Below, piece after piece: positions 1 through 5,159 of a stretch of DNA of 6,652 bases (its first letter is position 1; every line of letters begins with the position of its first letter). Source of the stretch: Candidatus Dormiibacterota bacterium (GTDB taxonomy: Bacteria > Chloroflexota > Dormibacteria > Aeolococcales > Aeolococcaceae); the NCBI GenBank assembly GCA_003170875.1, contig PMYJ01000238.1, positions 1,596 to 8,247 of the forward strand, in the 5' to 3' direction. The notes under the pieces were generated by a model. It had not been told where the DNA came from. It worked only from the letters and a program-made list of their open reading frames with translations, and did no database searches. The translations under genes and the position numbers were made by a program.

Positions 1-662
1 TTGCCCCACCAGTCGATCCGGGCGGGCCGGCGGACGCCGTTGTCGCGCAGCATCAGGAAGGCCCAGGCGGTGCCGAACACCCCCACCGGGACCGAGACCA
101 GGAAGACCAGCTGCCAGGCGATCGGCCCCAGCACACCACCGAGCACCAGGCCGATGAACGACCCGGCGATCGCGGCCACCATGTTGGTCCCCAGGGCCAT
201 GCCCCTCTCGTGAGGGGGGAAGGCGTCGGTGAGGATGGCGCTGGAGTTGGCCAGCAGCATGGCGCCGCCGACCCCCTGGAGCACCCGCATCACGATCAAG
301 TAGAGAGCTCCGGCCACCCCGCTCATCCAGGTCAGCGAGAGCAGGATCGAGAAGAGCGTGAAGACCAGGAAGCCCAGGTTGTACATGCGCACCCGGCCGT
401 AGATATCGCCGATACGTCCGAGGGTGACCACGAGCACGGCGGTCACCACCATGTAGCCCATCAGCATCCAGAGGAAGAGAGGGGTGTTGCCCGGCGCCAG
501 CGGGTTGAGGTGGATGCCCCGGAAGATGTCGGGGAGGGCTATGAGCACGATCGACGAGTTGATCGTGGCCATGGAGATGCCCAGGGTGGTGTTGGAGAGC
601 GCCACCCACTTGTAGCGGGGGTGATCGCGACCGATGCCGAGCAAGGAGGTGCGGGTGCTCAT
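1..662 (-). CDS. MFS drug/metabolite exporter, N-terminal part (3' end beyond the window)
   Basis: Integral membrane secondary transporter of the major facilitator superfamily, probably a proton-driven exporter; the substrate cannot be read from sequence. I translated 220 codons from ATG at 662; no stop is reached before position 1. Seen in the sequence: TM1 with a DHA2-like 'SSIVLIALPDI' (residues 36-46), motif A 'GRIGDIYGRVR' in loop 2-3 (82-92), motif B-like 'RVLQGVGGAM' in TM4 (126-135), and a TM5 motif C-like stretch rich in Gly (167-180) followed by a 'VSVPVG' variant of the usual 'xNVPVG'. Loop 1-2 is longer than usual (about residues 48-62). The start has GGGAG seven bases upstream, and AAGGAG lies almost on the ATG. 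It follows the MarR gene by 49 bp on the same strand, the usual arrangement of a MarR-controlled pump. DHA2-type is likely, but the C-terminal half is not visible. Confidence 0.93.
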   Translation of the reverse strand, partial: MSTRTSLLGIGRDHPRYKWVALSNTTLGISMATINSSIVLIALPDIFRGIHLNPLAPGNTPLFLWMLMGYMVVTAVLVVTLGRIGDIYGRVRMYNLGFLVFTLFSILLSLTWMSGVAGALYLIVMRVLQGVGGAMLLANSSAILTDAFPPHERGMALGTNMVAAIAGSFIGLVLGGVLGPIAWQLVFLVSVPVGVFGTAWAFLMLRDNGVRRPARIDWWG

Positions 663-715
663 GCTCCTTCTCCCGGCAGGGCGCGCGCTCGGGTGGCGCT
701 GGTCAAGCCCGTCAT
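659..715 (-). other. 18-codon mini-ORF bridging the marR stop and the MFS start
   Basis: An ATG at 715 overlaps the MarR stop as ATGA (715-712). Its frame, reading MTGLTSATRARALPGEGA, closes at TGA 661-659, which overlaps the MFS start as ATGA (662-659). It could be a coupling peptide that carries ribosomes from marR to the pump gene, or a chance frame. I recognise no peptide family. No strong ribosome site of its own is visible. Confidence 0.2.
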
Positions 716-1188
716 CTCGAAGCCTGCCCCTCGCGCGCCTGCACCCCGGCGGCCAGACGGTCGAGCAGCTCGGCAAGCCGAGCACGGTCGTCCGGGGCAA
801 GGTCGTCGATCGAGGCGGCGATGGCACCGCGCTTGCTCGGGTCGATCTCGTCCAGGAGCAGCCGGCCCCGTTCTGAGAGACGGAGGTCGGTGACCCGGCG
901 GTCTCCCGCGCGGATTCCGCGCTCTACCAGACCGCGCCGGACTATCCGCTCGATGAGCGCGCTCGCGGTCGAGGCGGTGATGCCGAGGTGCTCGGCGACC
1001 TGGCCGCAGCTGGCCGGGTGCTCGCGGAGAAGCTTGAGCACTCGGAGCTGGCTGATGGTCAGTCCGAGGTCACCCCATCGCCGGAACTCGAAAGCCTCGA
1101 TGCTGGCGAGCAGCTGGACCAGGGCGCTCAGCGCCTTCTCTGCCGTGCCGCCATCAGCGTTCGAGGGTGGGCTCTCCCTCAACGTCAC
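712..1188 (-). CDS. MarR-family winged-helix transcriptional regulator
   Basis: Cytoplasmic dimeric DNA-binding regulator, 158 aa, a normal MarR length. Seen: an N-terminal dimerisation helix (about residues 15-38), 'LTISQLRVLKLL' (43-54), a helix-turn-helix at 62-85 ('QVAEHLGITASTASALIERI'), and the wing with 'DRRVTDLRLSERG' (96-108), which holds the DRR motif and the LS/T-x2-G pattern of MarR proteins. The C-terminal dimer helix is about 120-150. The start is GTG at 1188. No Shine-Dalgarno precedes it; instead a promoter-like pair puts the transcription start at this codon, so it is probably leaderless. The downstream exporter on the same strand is the likely target, and self-repression is likely. 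Cys61, at the front of the HTH, is the only cysteine. MarR proteins sense phenolics, drugs or oxidants, but the ligand here is unknown. Confidence 0.96.
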   Translation of the reverse strand: MTLRESPPSNADGGTAEKALSALVQLLASIEAFEFRRWGDLGLTISQLRVLKLLREHPASCGQVAEHLGITASTASALIERIVRRGLVERGIRAGDRRVTDLRLSERGRLLLDEIDPSKRGAIAASIDDLAPDDRARLAELLDRLAAGVQAREGQASR

Positions 1189-1193
1189 TCACC

Positions 1194-1205
1194 AATCGTA
1201 CGTTT
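1194..1205. promoter_or_regulatory. Candidate MarR operator overlapping the -10 element
   Basis: AATCGTACGTTT is a near-palindrome with five of six pairs matched around the CGTACG core. It covers the -10 element of the marR promoter, where a repressor would block polymerase. A weaker dyad, ACT-N3-AGT, sits over the -35 region (1213-1221). Assignment to MarR is inferred from position only. Confidence 0.35.
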
Positions 1206-1224
1206 AGAGCGAACTATCAGTCAA
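1195..1224 (-). promoter_or_regulatory. Probable marR promoter, leaderless start
   Basis: On the minus strand TTGACT (1224-1219) is followed after 18 bp by TACGAT (1200-1195). Counting seven bases from the end of the -10 element places +1 at 1188, the G of the GTG start codon. The pair matches sigma-70-type consensus at 5/6 and 4/6 positions. Leaderless mRNAs are common in actinobacteria and related phyla. Confidence 0.55.
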
Positions 1225-1255
1225 GGGCGAATCAGCGGTGCTTGTCTCTCCCCCG

Positions 1256-2047
1256 CTACCCGGGCAGTCGCCCCCACAGCAGGATCCGTTTGAAGGCGTA
1301 GAGGTAAGGCCGGCTGTCGGGGAGGGCGGCGGCCAGCCGGCGGCGGTACTCGTCCACCAGGCTCTCGTAGGCCGCCGGGTCCATCGAGAGCCGGAAGCGG
1401 GTGAGCGAGGTGCCCTTCATCCACTCCACGACGTCCGCGGCCGAGTCGAGCCGGTGCGCGTACACCTGGAGCCGGACGTGCTGCCGCTCGAATCCGAGTG
1501 CGTCGAGCAGTCGCGCGTACTCCTCGGGGGCCAGCACGTTGGTCGCGACGGGGTCGGCAGGGGCTTCCGGACCCAGACGTTCCACGGCCAGCTCCCGCAG
1601 CGCGGCGTGGGACGGATGGTCGGCGTTGGACGGCACCTGGACCGCGAGCTGGCCACCCTCGGCGAGTGAGCTGCGCCAGCGCTCCAGCACCTCGGGATGG
1701 TGGGGCACCCACTGCAGGGCCGCGTTGCTGAAGACGACGTCGACGCCGGAATCACTCCAGGTAGAGAGATCGGCGGAGATGAATGTCACGCCACCCCCGG
1801 CATGGGTGGCGGCCCGCGCCAGCATCGATTCGGAGAGGTCGACCCCGGTGGTGCTCGCCGCCCGGAGCTCCCGGTGGAGCGCGCTGGTGAGCCGCCCGTC
1901 GCCGCAACCGAGGTCGGCCACCCGCGGCGACGACACGGGCTCGAGCAGCGAGCGGAGGTCCCAGAAGGGCTGCTCCCGCTCCCCCGCAAAGCGGTTGTAC
2001 TGCTCGGGATCCCACTGCGAGCCCGGTGTCGGGGTGCCGCTGTTCAT
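1256..2047 (-). CDS. tam: SAM-dependent methyltransferase, trans-aconitate 2-methyltransferase-like
   Basis: Class I (Rossmann) methyltransferase, 263 aa; E. coli Tam is about 252. Tam transfers a methyl group from S-adenosylmethionine to a carboxylate of trans-aconitate, a spontaneous product of cis-aconitate that inhibits aconitase; it is cytosolic. Seen: a Tam-like N-terminus 'WDPEQYNRFAGERE' (12-25), SAM motif I 'VADLGCGDG' (43-51), the acidic residue of motif II in 'TGVDLSESM' (D70), 'ADLSTW' (92-97) with D93 near the adenine, motif IV/post 'FSNAALQWVPHH' (106-117), and 'GGQLAVQVPSNADHPSH' after it. These blocks match the order and wording I recall for Tam, so the family is secure and the substrate likely but unproven. 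The start is ATG 2047. No good Shine-Dalgarno is seen, but an extended -10 lies 10 bp upstream. It is 76 bp after the DHA2 exporter and 67 bp before marR, same strand. A small-molecule methyltransferase acting with the pumps is the alternative. Confidence 0.9.
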   Translation of the reverse strand: MNSGTPTPGSQWDPEQYNRFAGEREQPFWDLRSLLEPVSSPRVADLGCGDGRLTSALHRELRAASTTGVDLSESMLARAATHAGGGVTFISADLSTWSDSGVDVVFSNAALQWVPHHPEVLERWRSSLAEGGQLAVQVPSNADHPSHAALRELAVERLGPEAPADPVATNVLAPEEYARLLDALGFERQHVRLQVYAHRLDSAADVVEWMKGTSLTRFRLSMDPAAYESLVDEYRRRLAAALPDSRPYLYAFKRILLWGRLPG

Positions 2048-2057
2048 CCGCTCGGGG

Positions 2058-2066
2058 AGGGTACCA
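2058..2066 (-). promoter_or_regulatory. Candidate extended -10 for the tam-like gene
   Basis: TGGTACCCT on the minus strand fits the extended -10 form TGN-TANNNT. The predicted +1 is near 2051, giving a leader of about four bases before ATG 2047. No -35 element is recognisable. It explains why the gene has no Shine-Dalgarno, but the motif is short. Confidence 0.3.
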
Positions 2067-2123
2067 GCGGCGGCAGGCGGGCCCGGGGCCGGTGCCGGGC
2101 GATAGAACCCTGTCCACGCCAGC

Positions 2124-3830
2124 CTAGCTGACGACCACCACCTCGGGCTCCTCGTCTCGGACCTCGGCGAAAGCCTCCCCGGCCTGGCGGCCGCTGCCCC
2201 GCAGCGGGAGCTCGCGGATCACCAGGGTGGCGAGGAAGCCGAGCACCGCTCCGACCACGGCCACCCAGAAGACGCCGCTGAGCGCCAGGGACATGGCGTT
2301 GTGCAGGGCGCCGACGATCTGGGGGAGGAAGGGACGCACCTCGGCGCGCGCCGCCGCCGGCACCGTCTGCAGGATGGTCTGGCCCAGGTTGCCCACCGAC
2401 GCGATGTTGTTCTCGGAGAAGGTGCCAGTACCCGAGAAGTGGGCGGTCAGCTGGCTCGGGAGGTGCGCGGCGCTCAGCTGCTTGGGCATCTGCGTGGAGA
2501 GTCCCTGGCTGAAGACGGTGCCGGCGATCGCAAGCCCGACCACGCCCCCGACCTGGCGGAGGAAGGTGAGAGTGCTAGTCGCCGTGCCGAGCCGCTCCTT
2601 TGGCGCCGCGTTCTGGATCACCACGGTGAAGACGGACATCGAGGGGCCGATTCCCAGACCGGTCAACGCCAGCCACAGCCAGAGGGTGGGGGTCGCAGTG
2701 GTCGGGCTCAGATGCGTGAGCAGGAAGCTGCCGACGATCAGGACCCCGAGCCCGACCAGGAGCAGCACCTTGTACCTGCCCGTCCGGGTCAGGTAGAAGC
2801 CGGCGCCGACACTCGTGATGATGAGTCCCAGCAGGAGCGGCCACATCGAGTACCCGGAGGCGGTGGCGCTCACCCCCTTCACCACCTGGTAGTAGAGGGG
2901 GATGAAGATGACCGCCGCGAACATGCACGACGCGACCATGAACACGGCGACGTTGGTGAAGGCCAGTGTCCGCGTGGAGAAGAGGTCGAGGGGGATGATC
3001 GGCTGTCGGACACGTGCCTCGTTGACGATGAAGGCCGCCATGAGCGCCAACCCGACGAGGATCAGTCCGCCGACCTGCCAGGCCGTCCACCCGTAGAGGC
3101 TGCCCGACGCATCGGTCAGCCCCTTGAAGGTGAGGCCGATGAGGATGGGCACCACCCCGACCGTGAAGATGGCGATGCCGGAGAAGTCGAGATCGCGCAG
3201 GCGGGCCGCGGTGGTCTTGAGGTTGGGGAGGCGTGTGGAGATGGCGTACAGGGCCACGATCCCTACCGGCACGTTGACGTAGAAGATCCAGTGCCAGCTG
3301 ATGTCGTCCGTGATGACCCCGCCGAGCATAGGGCCGACGATGAAGCTGAGGCCAAAGACGGCGCCGAACAGTCCCTGGTACCGGCCCCGCTCGCGGGGCG
3401 TGAAGAGGTCGCCCACCACGGCAAGGGCGATGGGGAAGAGCGCCCCGGCCCCGCATCCCTGCAGGGCCCGGAAGACGATCAGCTCGCCCATGTTCTGGGA
3501 GAGCCCGGAGAGGGCCGACCCGGCCAGGAATATGACGATGCCCACGATCAGCATCCGCTGCCTTCCGAAGACGTCGCCCAGCTTGCCGTAGATCGGCACC
3601 GTGATCGTGCTGGTGAGCAGGTAGGCGGTGACCACCCAGGTGTACAGGTCGCTGCCCTTGAGGTCGCTCACGATGCGGGGCAGGGCGACGCCGACGATGG
3701 TCTGGTCCAGGGCGCCCAGGAAGAGGCCGAGGAGGACCGCCACCATGACGATCAGCTTCTCCCGCGTGGGCAGCTCGATAGTGGGGTGCTCGCTCCGGTC
3801 GGGGAGAGTGGCGCGCACGTGCTCAGACAC
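2124..3830 (-). CDS. DHA2-family (EmrB/QacA-type) 14-TM multidrug exporter
   Basis: Complete proton-coupled drug exporter of the inner membrane, 568 aa, a normal DHA2 length. Seen: TM1 with motif D1 'LDQTIVGVALPRI' (41-53), motif A 'GKLGDVFGRQR' (82-92), motif B 'RALQGCGAG' (121-129), and motif C in TM5 'GLSFIVGPMLGG' (160-171) followed by 'WHWIFYVNVPVG' (179-190). The large loop before the last helix (about 442-512) is Ala/Gln/Ser-rich and typical of this family. TM14 is about 513-540, and the tail is acidic (EVRDEEPEVVVV). I chose GTG 3830 because AGGAG lies seven bases upstream (3842-3838) and the protein then begins at the usual place. The frame stays open to 4139, but that extension runs into the divergent fur gene. 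Substrate unknown. It diverges from the Fur-family gene, whose product may regulate it. Confidence 0.95.
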   Translation of the reverse strand: MSEHVRATLPDRSEHPTIELPTREKLIVMVAVLLGLFLGALDQTIVGVALPRIVSDLKGSDLYTWVVTAYLLTSTITVPIYGKLGDVFGRQRMLIVGIVIFLAGSALSGLSQNMGELIVFRALQGCGAGALFPIALAVVGDLFTPRERGRYQGLFGAVFGLSFIVGPMLGGVITDDISWHWIFYVNVPVGIVALYAISTRLPNLKTTAARLRDLDFSGIAIFTVGVVPILIGLTFKGLTDASGSLYGWTAWQVGGLILVGLALMAAFIVNEARVRQPIIPLDLFSTRTLAFTNVAVFMVASCMFAAVIFIPLYYQVVKGVSATASGYSMWPLLLGLIITSVGAGFYLTRTGRYKVLLLVGLGVLIVGSFLLTHLSPTTATPTLWLWLALTGLGIGPSMSVFTVVIQNAAPKERLGTATSTLTFLRQVGGVVGLAIAGTVFSQGLSTQMPKQLSAAHLPSQLTAHFSGTGTFSENNIASVGNLGQTILQTVPAAARAEVRPFLPQIVGALHNAMSLALSGVFWVAVVGAVLGFLATLVIRELPLRGSGRQAGEAFAEVRDEEPEVVVVS

Positions 3831-3836
3831 GTCGAA

Positions 3837-3843
3837 TCTCCTG
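3837..3843 (-). promoter_or_regulatory. Shine-Dalgarno that sets the DHA2 exporter start
   Basis: CAGGAGA on the minus strand lies seven bases before GTG 3830. It is the only good ribosome site in the frame and settles the start against the much longer open frame upstream. Confidence 0.8.
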
Positions 3844-3905
3844 GGGTGTGGGCTCCATCCTCCAGTTTGCACCGTCGGGGCTGCGGCACCGCGTGCCCGC
3901 AATTC

Positions 3906-3921
3906 CCCCGGCATGCCCGGG
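3906..3921. promoter_or_regulatory. GC-rich palindrome in the fur/exporter divergent region
   Basis: CCCCGGCATGCCCGGG pairs at seven of eight positions around GGCATGCC. It lies 37 to 22 bases before the predicted fur transcription start, over its -35 region, in the 112-bp gap between the divergent genes. It overlaps a tandem GCCCGGGT (3915-3922 and 3924-3931). It is a candidate operator for the Fur protein or another regulator, although known Fur, PerR and Zur boxes are AT-rich. Confidence 0.35.
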
Positions 3922-3930
3922 TGGCCCGGG

Positions 3931-3936
3931 TACACT
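3931..3936 (+). promoter_or_regulatory. Probable -10 element of the Fur-family gene, leaderless start
   Basis: TACACT (4/6 to TATAAT) ends six bases before ATG 3943, so the predicted +1 is the A of the start codon. The spacing is identical to that at marR. No convincing -35 is seen; the palindrome occupies its place. No Shine-Dalgarno precedes the ATG. Confidence 0.5.
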
Positions 3937-3942
3937 GCGCCG

Positions 3943-4401
3943 ATGAGGTCGCCCACCTCGAAGGCGCCACGAAACGGCGACGCGGCGACCCGGGAGACGA
4001 TCCGCGTCGCCGGGCTCCGGGCCACGCCCCAGCGCCTCGCCGTCCTCTCCGTCATCGCGCGAGCCGGGGGCGCCCATCTGAGCGCCGACGACGTCTGGCT
4101 GAGGCTCCGCCAGGGGAGCGGCGAGATGGACCGCTCCACCGTCTACCGGGTGCTGGCCGATCTCACCGGGGCGGGGCTCCTCGAGCAGGTGCGGCTCGGG
4201 GACGGCGTCTCGCGCTTCGAGATCCAGGAGGTCGCCCACCACCACGCCGTCTGCACGCGCTGCGGCGCCACCGAGGATGTGAGCGTCCCGGCGGTCCATG
4301 CACTGGCCTCCCGGTTGCGCCGCGATACCGGGTTCGTGCTCGGCCATCACCCCCTGCTCCTCCCCGGTCTCTGCGCGACCTGCGCCGCCTCACGGGATTG
4401 A
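3943..4401 (+). CDS. Fur-superfamily metal-dependent regulator (possibly PerR-like)
   Basis: Cytoplasmic dimeric repressor, 152 aa, a normal Fur-family length. Seen: N-terminal winged helix with 'LRATPQRLAVL' (25-35), 'AHLSADDVWLRL' (44-55) and 'DRSTVYRVLADLTGAGLL' (63-80); then 'HHHAVCTRCG' (99-108) and a C-terminal 'GLCATC' (142-147). C104/C107 with C144/C147 form the structural zinc site. Aligning by these blocks to B. subtilis PerR, the regulatory ligands correspond to H45, E93, H99, H101 and D112. D112 takes the place of PerR D104, where Fur usually has Glu; E93, where PerR has D85, is instead Fur-like. Fur, Zur or PerR function therefore cannot be fixed, though the D112 match leans to peroxide sensing. 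Start ATG 3943 gives the usual length and is probably leaderless; the frame is open far upstream but overlaps the divergent exporter. Likely targets are itself and the exporter. Confidence 0.94.
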   Translation: MRSPTSKAPRNGDAATRETIRVAGLRATPQRLAVLSVIARAGGAHLSADDVWLRLRQGSGEMDRSTVYRVLADLTGAGLLEQVRLGDGVSRFEIQEVAHHHAVCTRCGATEDVSVPAVHALASRLRRDTGFVLGHHPLLLPGLCATCAASRD

Positions 4402-4414
4402 ACGGACCCGTTCA
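4399..4414. repeat. Perfect 16-bp inverted repeat at the fur stop codon
   Basis: TGAACGG, AC, CCGTTCA: two perfect 7-bp arms around a 2-bp centre, beginning exactly at the TGA stop. The loop is too short for a good RNA hairpin, so a protein-binding dyad is more likely than a terminator. It resembles the actinobacterial SOS box only in GAAC and GTTC, with six rather than four bases between them. Confidence 0.6.
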
Positions 4415-4434
4415 TCGCTGAGGCGGTTCTGTGA

Positions 4435-4461
4435 CCCCGTGATCGCAGGGGCGAAACGGGG
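4435..4461 (+). terminator. Weak hairpin after the Fur-family gene
   Basis: CCCCGT (4435-4440) can pair with ACGGGG (4456-4461) over a 15-base loop, or CCCC with GGGG (4448-4451). There is no U tract. A low-grade candidate only. Confidence 0.2.
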
Positions 4462-4493
4462 CGCGGCCTATGGTCATTTGGTAGCTGTGCCGT

Positions 4494-4514
4494 CCAGCCC
4501 CGGGGTGGGGCTGG
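4494..4514. terminator. Strong GC hairpin between fur and the Mrr-like gene
   Basis: CCAGCCCC (4494-4501) pairs perfectly with GGGGCTGG (4507-4514) around the loop GGGGT: eight pairs, seven of them G-C. It lies about 90 bp after the fur stop. No U tract follows on either strand, so it may terminate in the U-less manner reported in actinobacteria, or be an RNA structure upstream of the next gene. Confidence 0.4.
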
Positions 4515-4539
4515 TCATCCGGAGTCACTGACGTGCAGA

Positions 4540-4557
4540 TCGGTCAGGTCGGTCAGG
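4540..4557. repeat. Tandem 9-bp duplication upstream of the Mrr-like gene
   Basis: TCGGTCAGG occurs twice head to tail with no gap. Just before it is a small dyad, GTCA-C-TGAC (4524-4532). If translation began at GTG 4533, the duplication would encode a GQV/GQG repeat, but I place the start further down. It could be a binding site or a slippage product. Confidence 0.4.
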
Positions 4558-4622
4558 GAATCTCCCGCCCCTCGCCATTCGACAGGTGGCGCCGGGGTCG
4601 TGGCGATGCCGTGCCGTCCGGC

Positions 4623-4631
4623 AAAGGGGGT
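4623..4631 (+). promoter_or_regulatory. Shine-Dalgarno for the Mrr-like gene
   Basis: AAAGGGGGT differs from the ideal AAAGGAGGT at one base that can still wobble-pair. It lies six bases before GTG 4638 and is the best ribosome site among the possible starts of this frame. Confidence 0.5.
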
Positions 4632-4637
4632 GGACCG

Positions 4638-5102
4638 GTGCCGGGCGTCCCGGCGGCAGACATCCCACCGGCCCCGAGGCGTGCGGTGAACCTCACCGTC
4701 ATGACGAACGACGAGATCGAGCGTCACCTGACCGGGCTGTTCGGCCGCCGCGGATACACGGTGTGGCCGGTGCCCAGCCGGGGTGAGGTGGCCGCCGCCA
4801 TCCTCATCTGCAGGGGTGAGCAGGGTGTCGTCGTCCAGGTCAAGCGCTGGAACGCCGCGCTCGGACCGGAGGTCATCCGCGCCGTCGTCGCCGCTGTCCA
4901 GTACCACGCCGGCACCCTCGGCCGGCTCGGCTGCTCGCAGATCGGCGGCATGGTCGTCAGCACTGCGACGTTCAACGACGAGGCCCGCGAGATGGCCGCC
5001 GCGTCCGGGGTCCTGCTCTGGGATCGTCCCGAACTGGAGGCCCAGATCCAGGCCGACCTGGCCCGGCCAGGTGGCGCCGACCCGCGAGGCGGTCGGGCAT
5101 AG
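4638..5102 (+). CDS. Small Mrr-like (restriction-endonuclease-fold) protein, probably catalytically inactive
   Basis: 154 aa from GTG 4638. Mrr-like domains cut DNA, often methylated DNA, with an Asp followed by a Q/ExK motif. Seen: 'NDEIERHLTGLFGRRGYTV' (24-42), the usual opening helix and GY turn; then 'SRGEVAAAILI' (47-57), the strand where family members read G-D-x-G-x-D; 'VVVQVKRW' (64-71) with Q67 and K69; and 'GMVVSTATFNDEAREMA' (104-120) with 'LLWDRPEL' (126-133), matching the family's C-terminal part. In an ungapped alignment the catalytic Asp is Ala54. There is no separate DNA-recognition domain, methylase or partner gene beside it. Other starts are GTG 4533 (adds a Pro/Gly/Arg-rich stretch), GTG 4686 (GAGG upstream) and ATG 4701, where the conserved domain begins. 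It may bind DNA without cutting, or be decaying. The fold is likely; the function is unknown. Confidence 0.8.
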   Translation: MPGVPAADIPPAPRRAVNLTVMTNDEIERHLTGLFGRRGYTVWPVPSRGEVAAAILICRGEQGVVVQVKRWNAALGPEVIRAVVAAVQYHAGTLGRLGCSQIGGMVVSTATFNDEAREMAAASGVLLWDRPELEAQIQADLARPGGADPRGGRA

Positions 5103-5140
5103 ACCTCTGGCGCGCCCGCGTGGTGGCCTGACTGAAGGGA

Positions 5141-5156
5141 GCCGCGCCTCCGCGGC
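5141..5156. terminator. Hairpin between the convergent Mrr-like gene and fumC
   Basis: GCCGCG, loop CCTC, CGCGGC: a perfect 6-bp all-GC stem with a 4-base loop in the 57-bp convergent gap. On the minus strand it starts three bases after the fumC TAA and is followed by TCCCTTC. It sits 38 bp after the Mrr-like stop. Position suits a shared terminator, although the U-rich tail is poor. Confidence 0.45.
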
Positions 5157-5159
5157 CGG

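Noticed and set aside
210..893. 227-codon plus-strand frame opposite the MFS and MarR genes
   Set aside because: His/Glu/Gly/Arg-rich translation typical of the reverse of a coding strand. The minus strand carries recognisable MFS and MarR motifs here.
2081..2100. GCCCGG/CCGGGC hairpin after the DHA2 exporter as a terminator
   Set aside because: Only a 6-bp stem with an 8-base loop in a C/G-only stretch and no U tract. Such pairing is expected by chance at this composition.
3628..3942. Upstream extension of the Fur-family frame from ATG 3628
   Set aside because: It lies antisense to the exporter N-terminus, and Fur proteins are normally about 140-160 aa, which ATG 3943 gives.
3831..4139. 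103-codon upstream extension of the exporter frame
   Set aside because: It has no homologous character and runs through the divergent fur gene. A good Shine-Dalgarno places the start at GTG 3830.
4399..4414. SOS (LexA) box reading of the inverted repeat
   Set aside because: The GAAC and GTTC halves are separated by six bases; the known Gram-positive/actinobacterial box has four.
2301..4421. 706-codon open frame on the plus strand opposite the DHA2 exporter
   Set aside because: Its translation is Gln/Asp/His/Gly/Arg-rich low complexity without any domain. It is the antisense shadow of a high-GC membrane protein gene, and its end overlaps fur in another frame.
4469..4474. TATGGT as a -10 for the Mrr-like gene
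   Set aside because: No -35-like hexamer lies 16-18 bp upstream, and the distance to the chosen start is over 150 bp.
4515..4907. 130-codon minus-strand frame opposite the Mrr-like gene
   Set aside because: Asp/His/Gly-rich shadow without a recognisable fold. The plus strand shows QxK and the Mrr-like C-terminal pattern.
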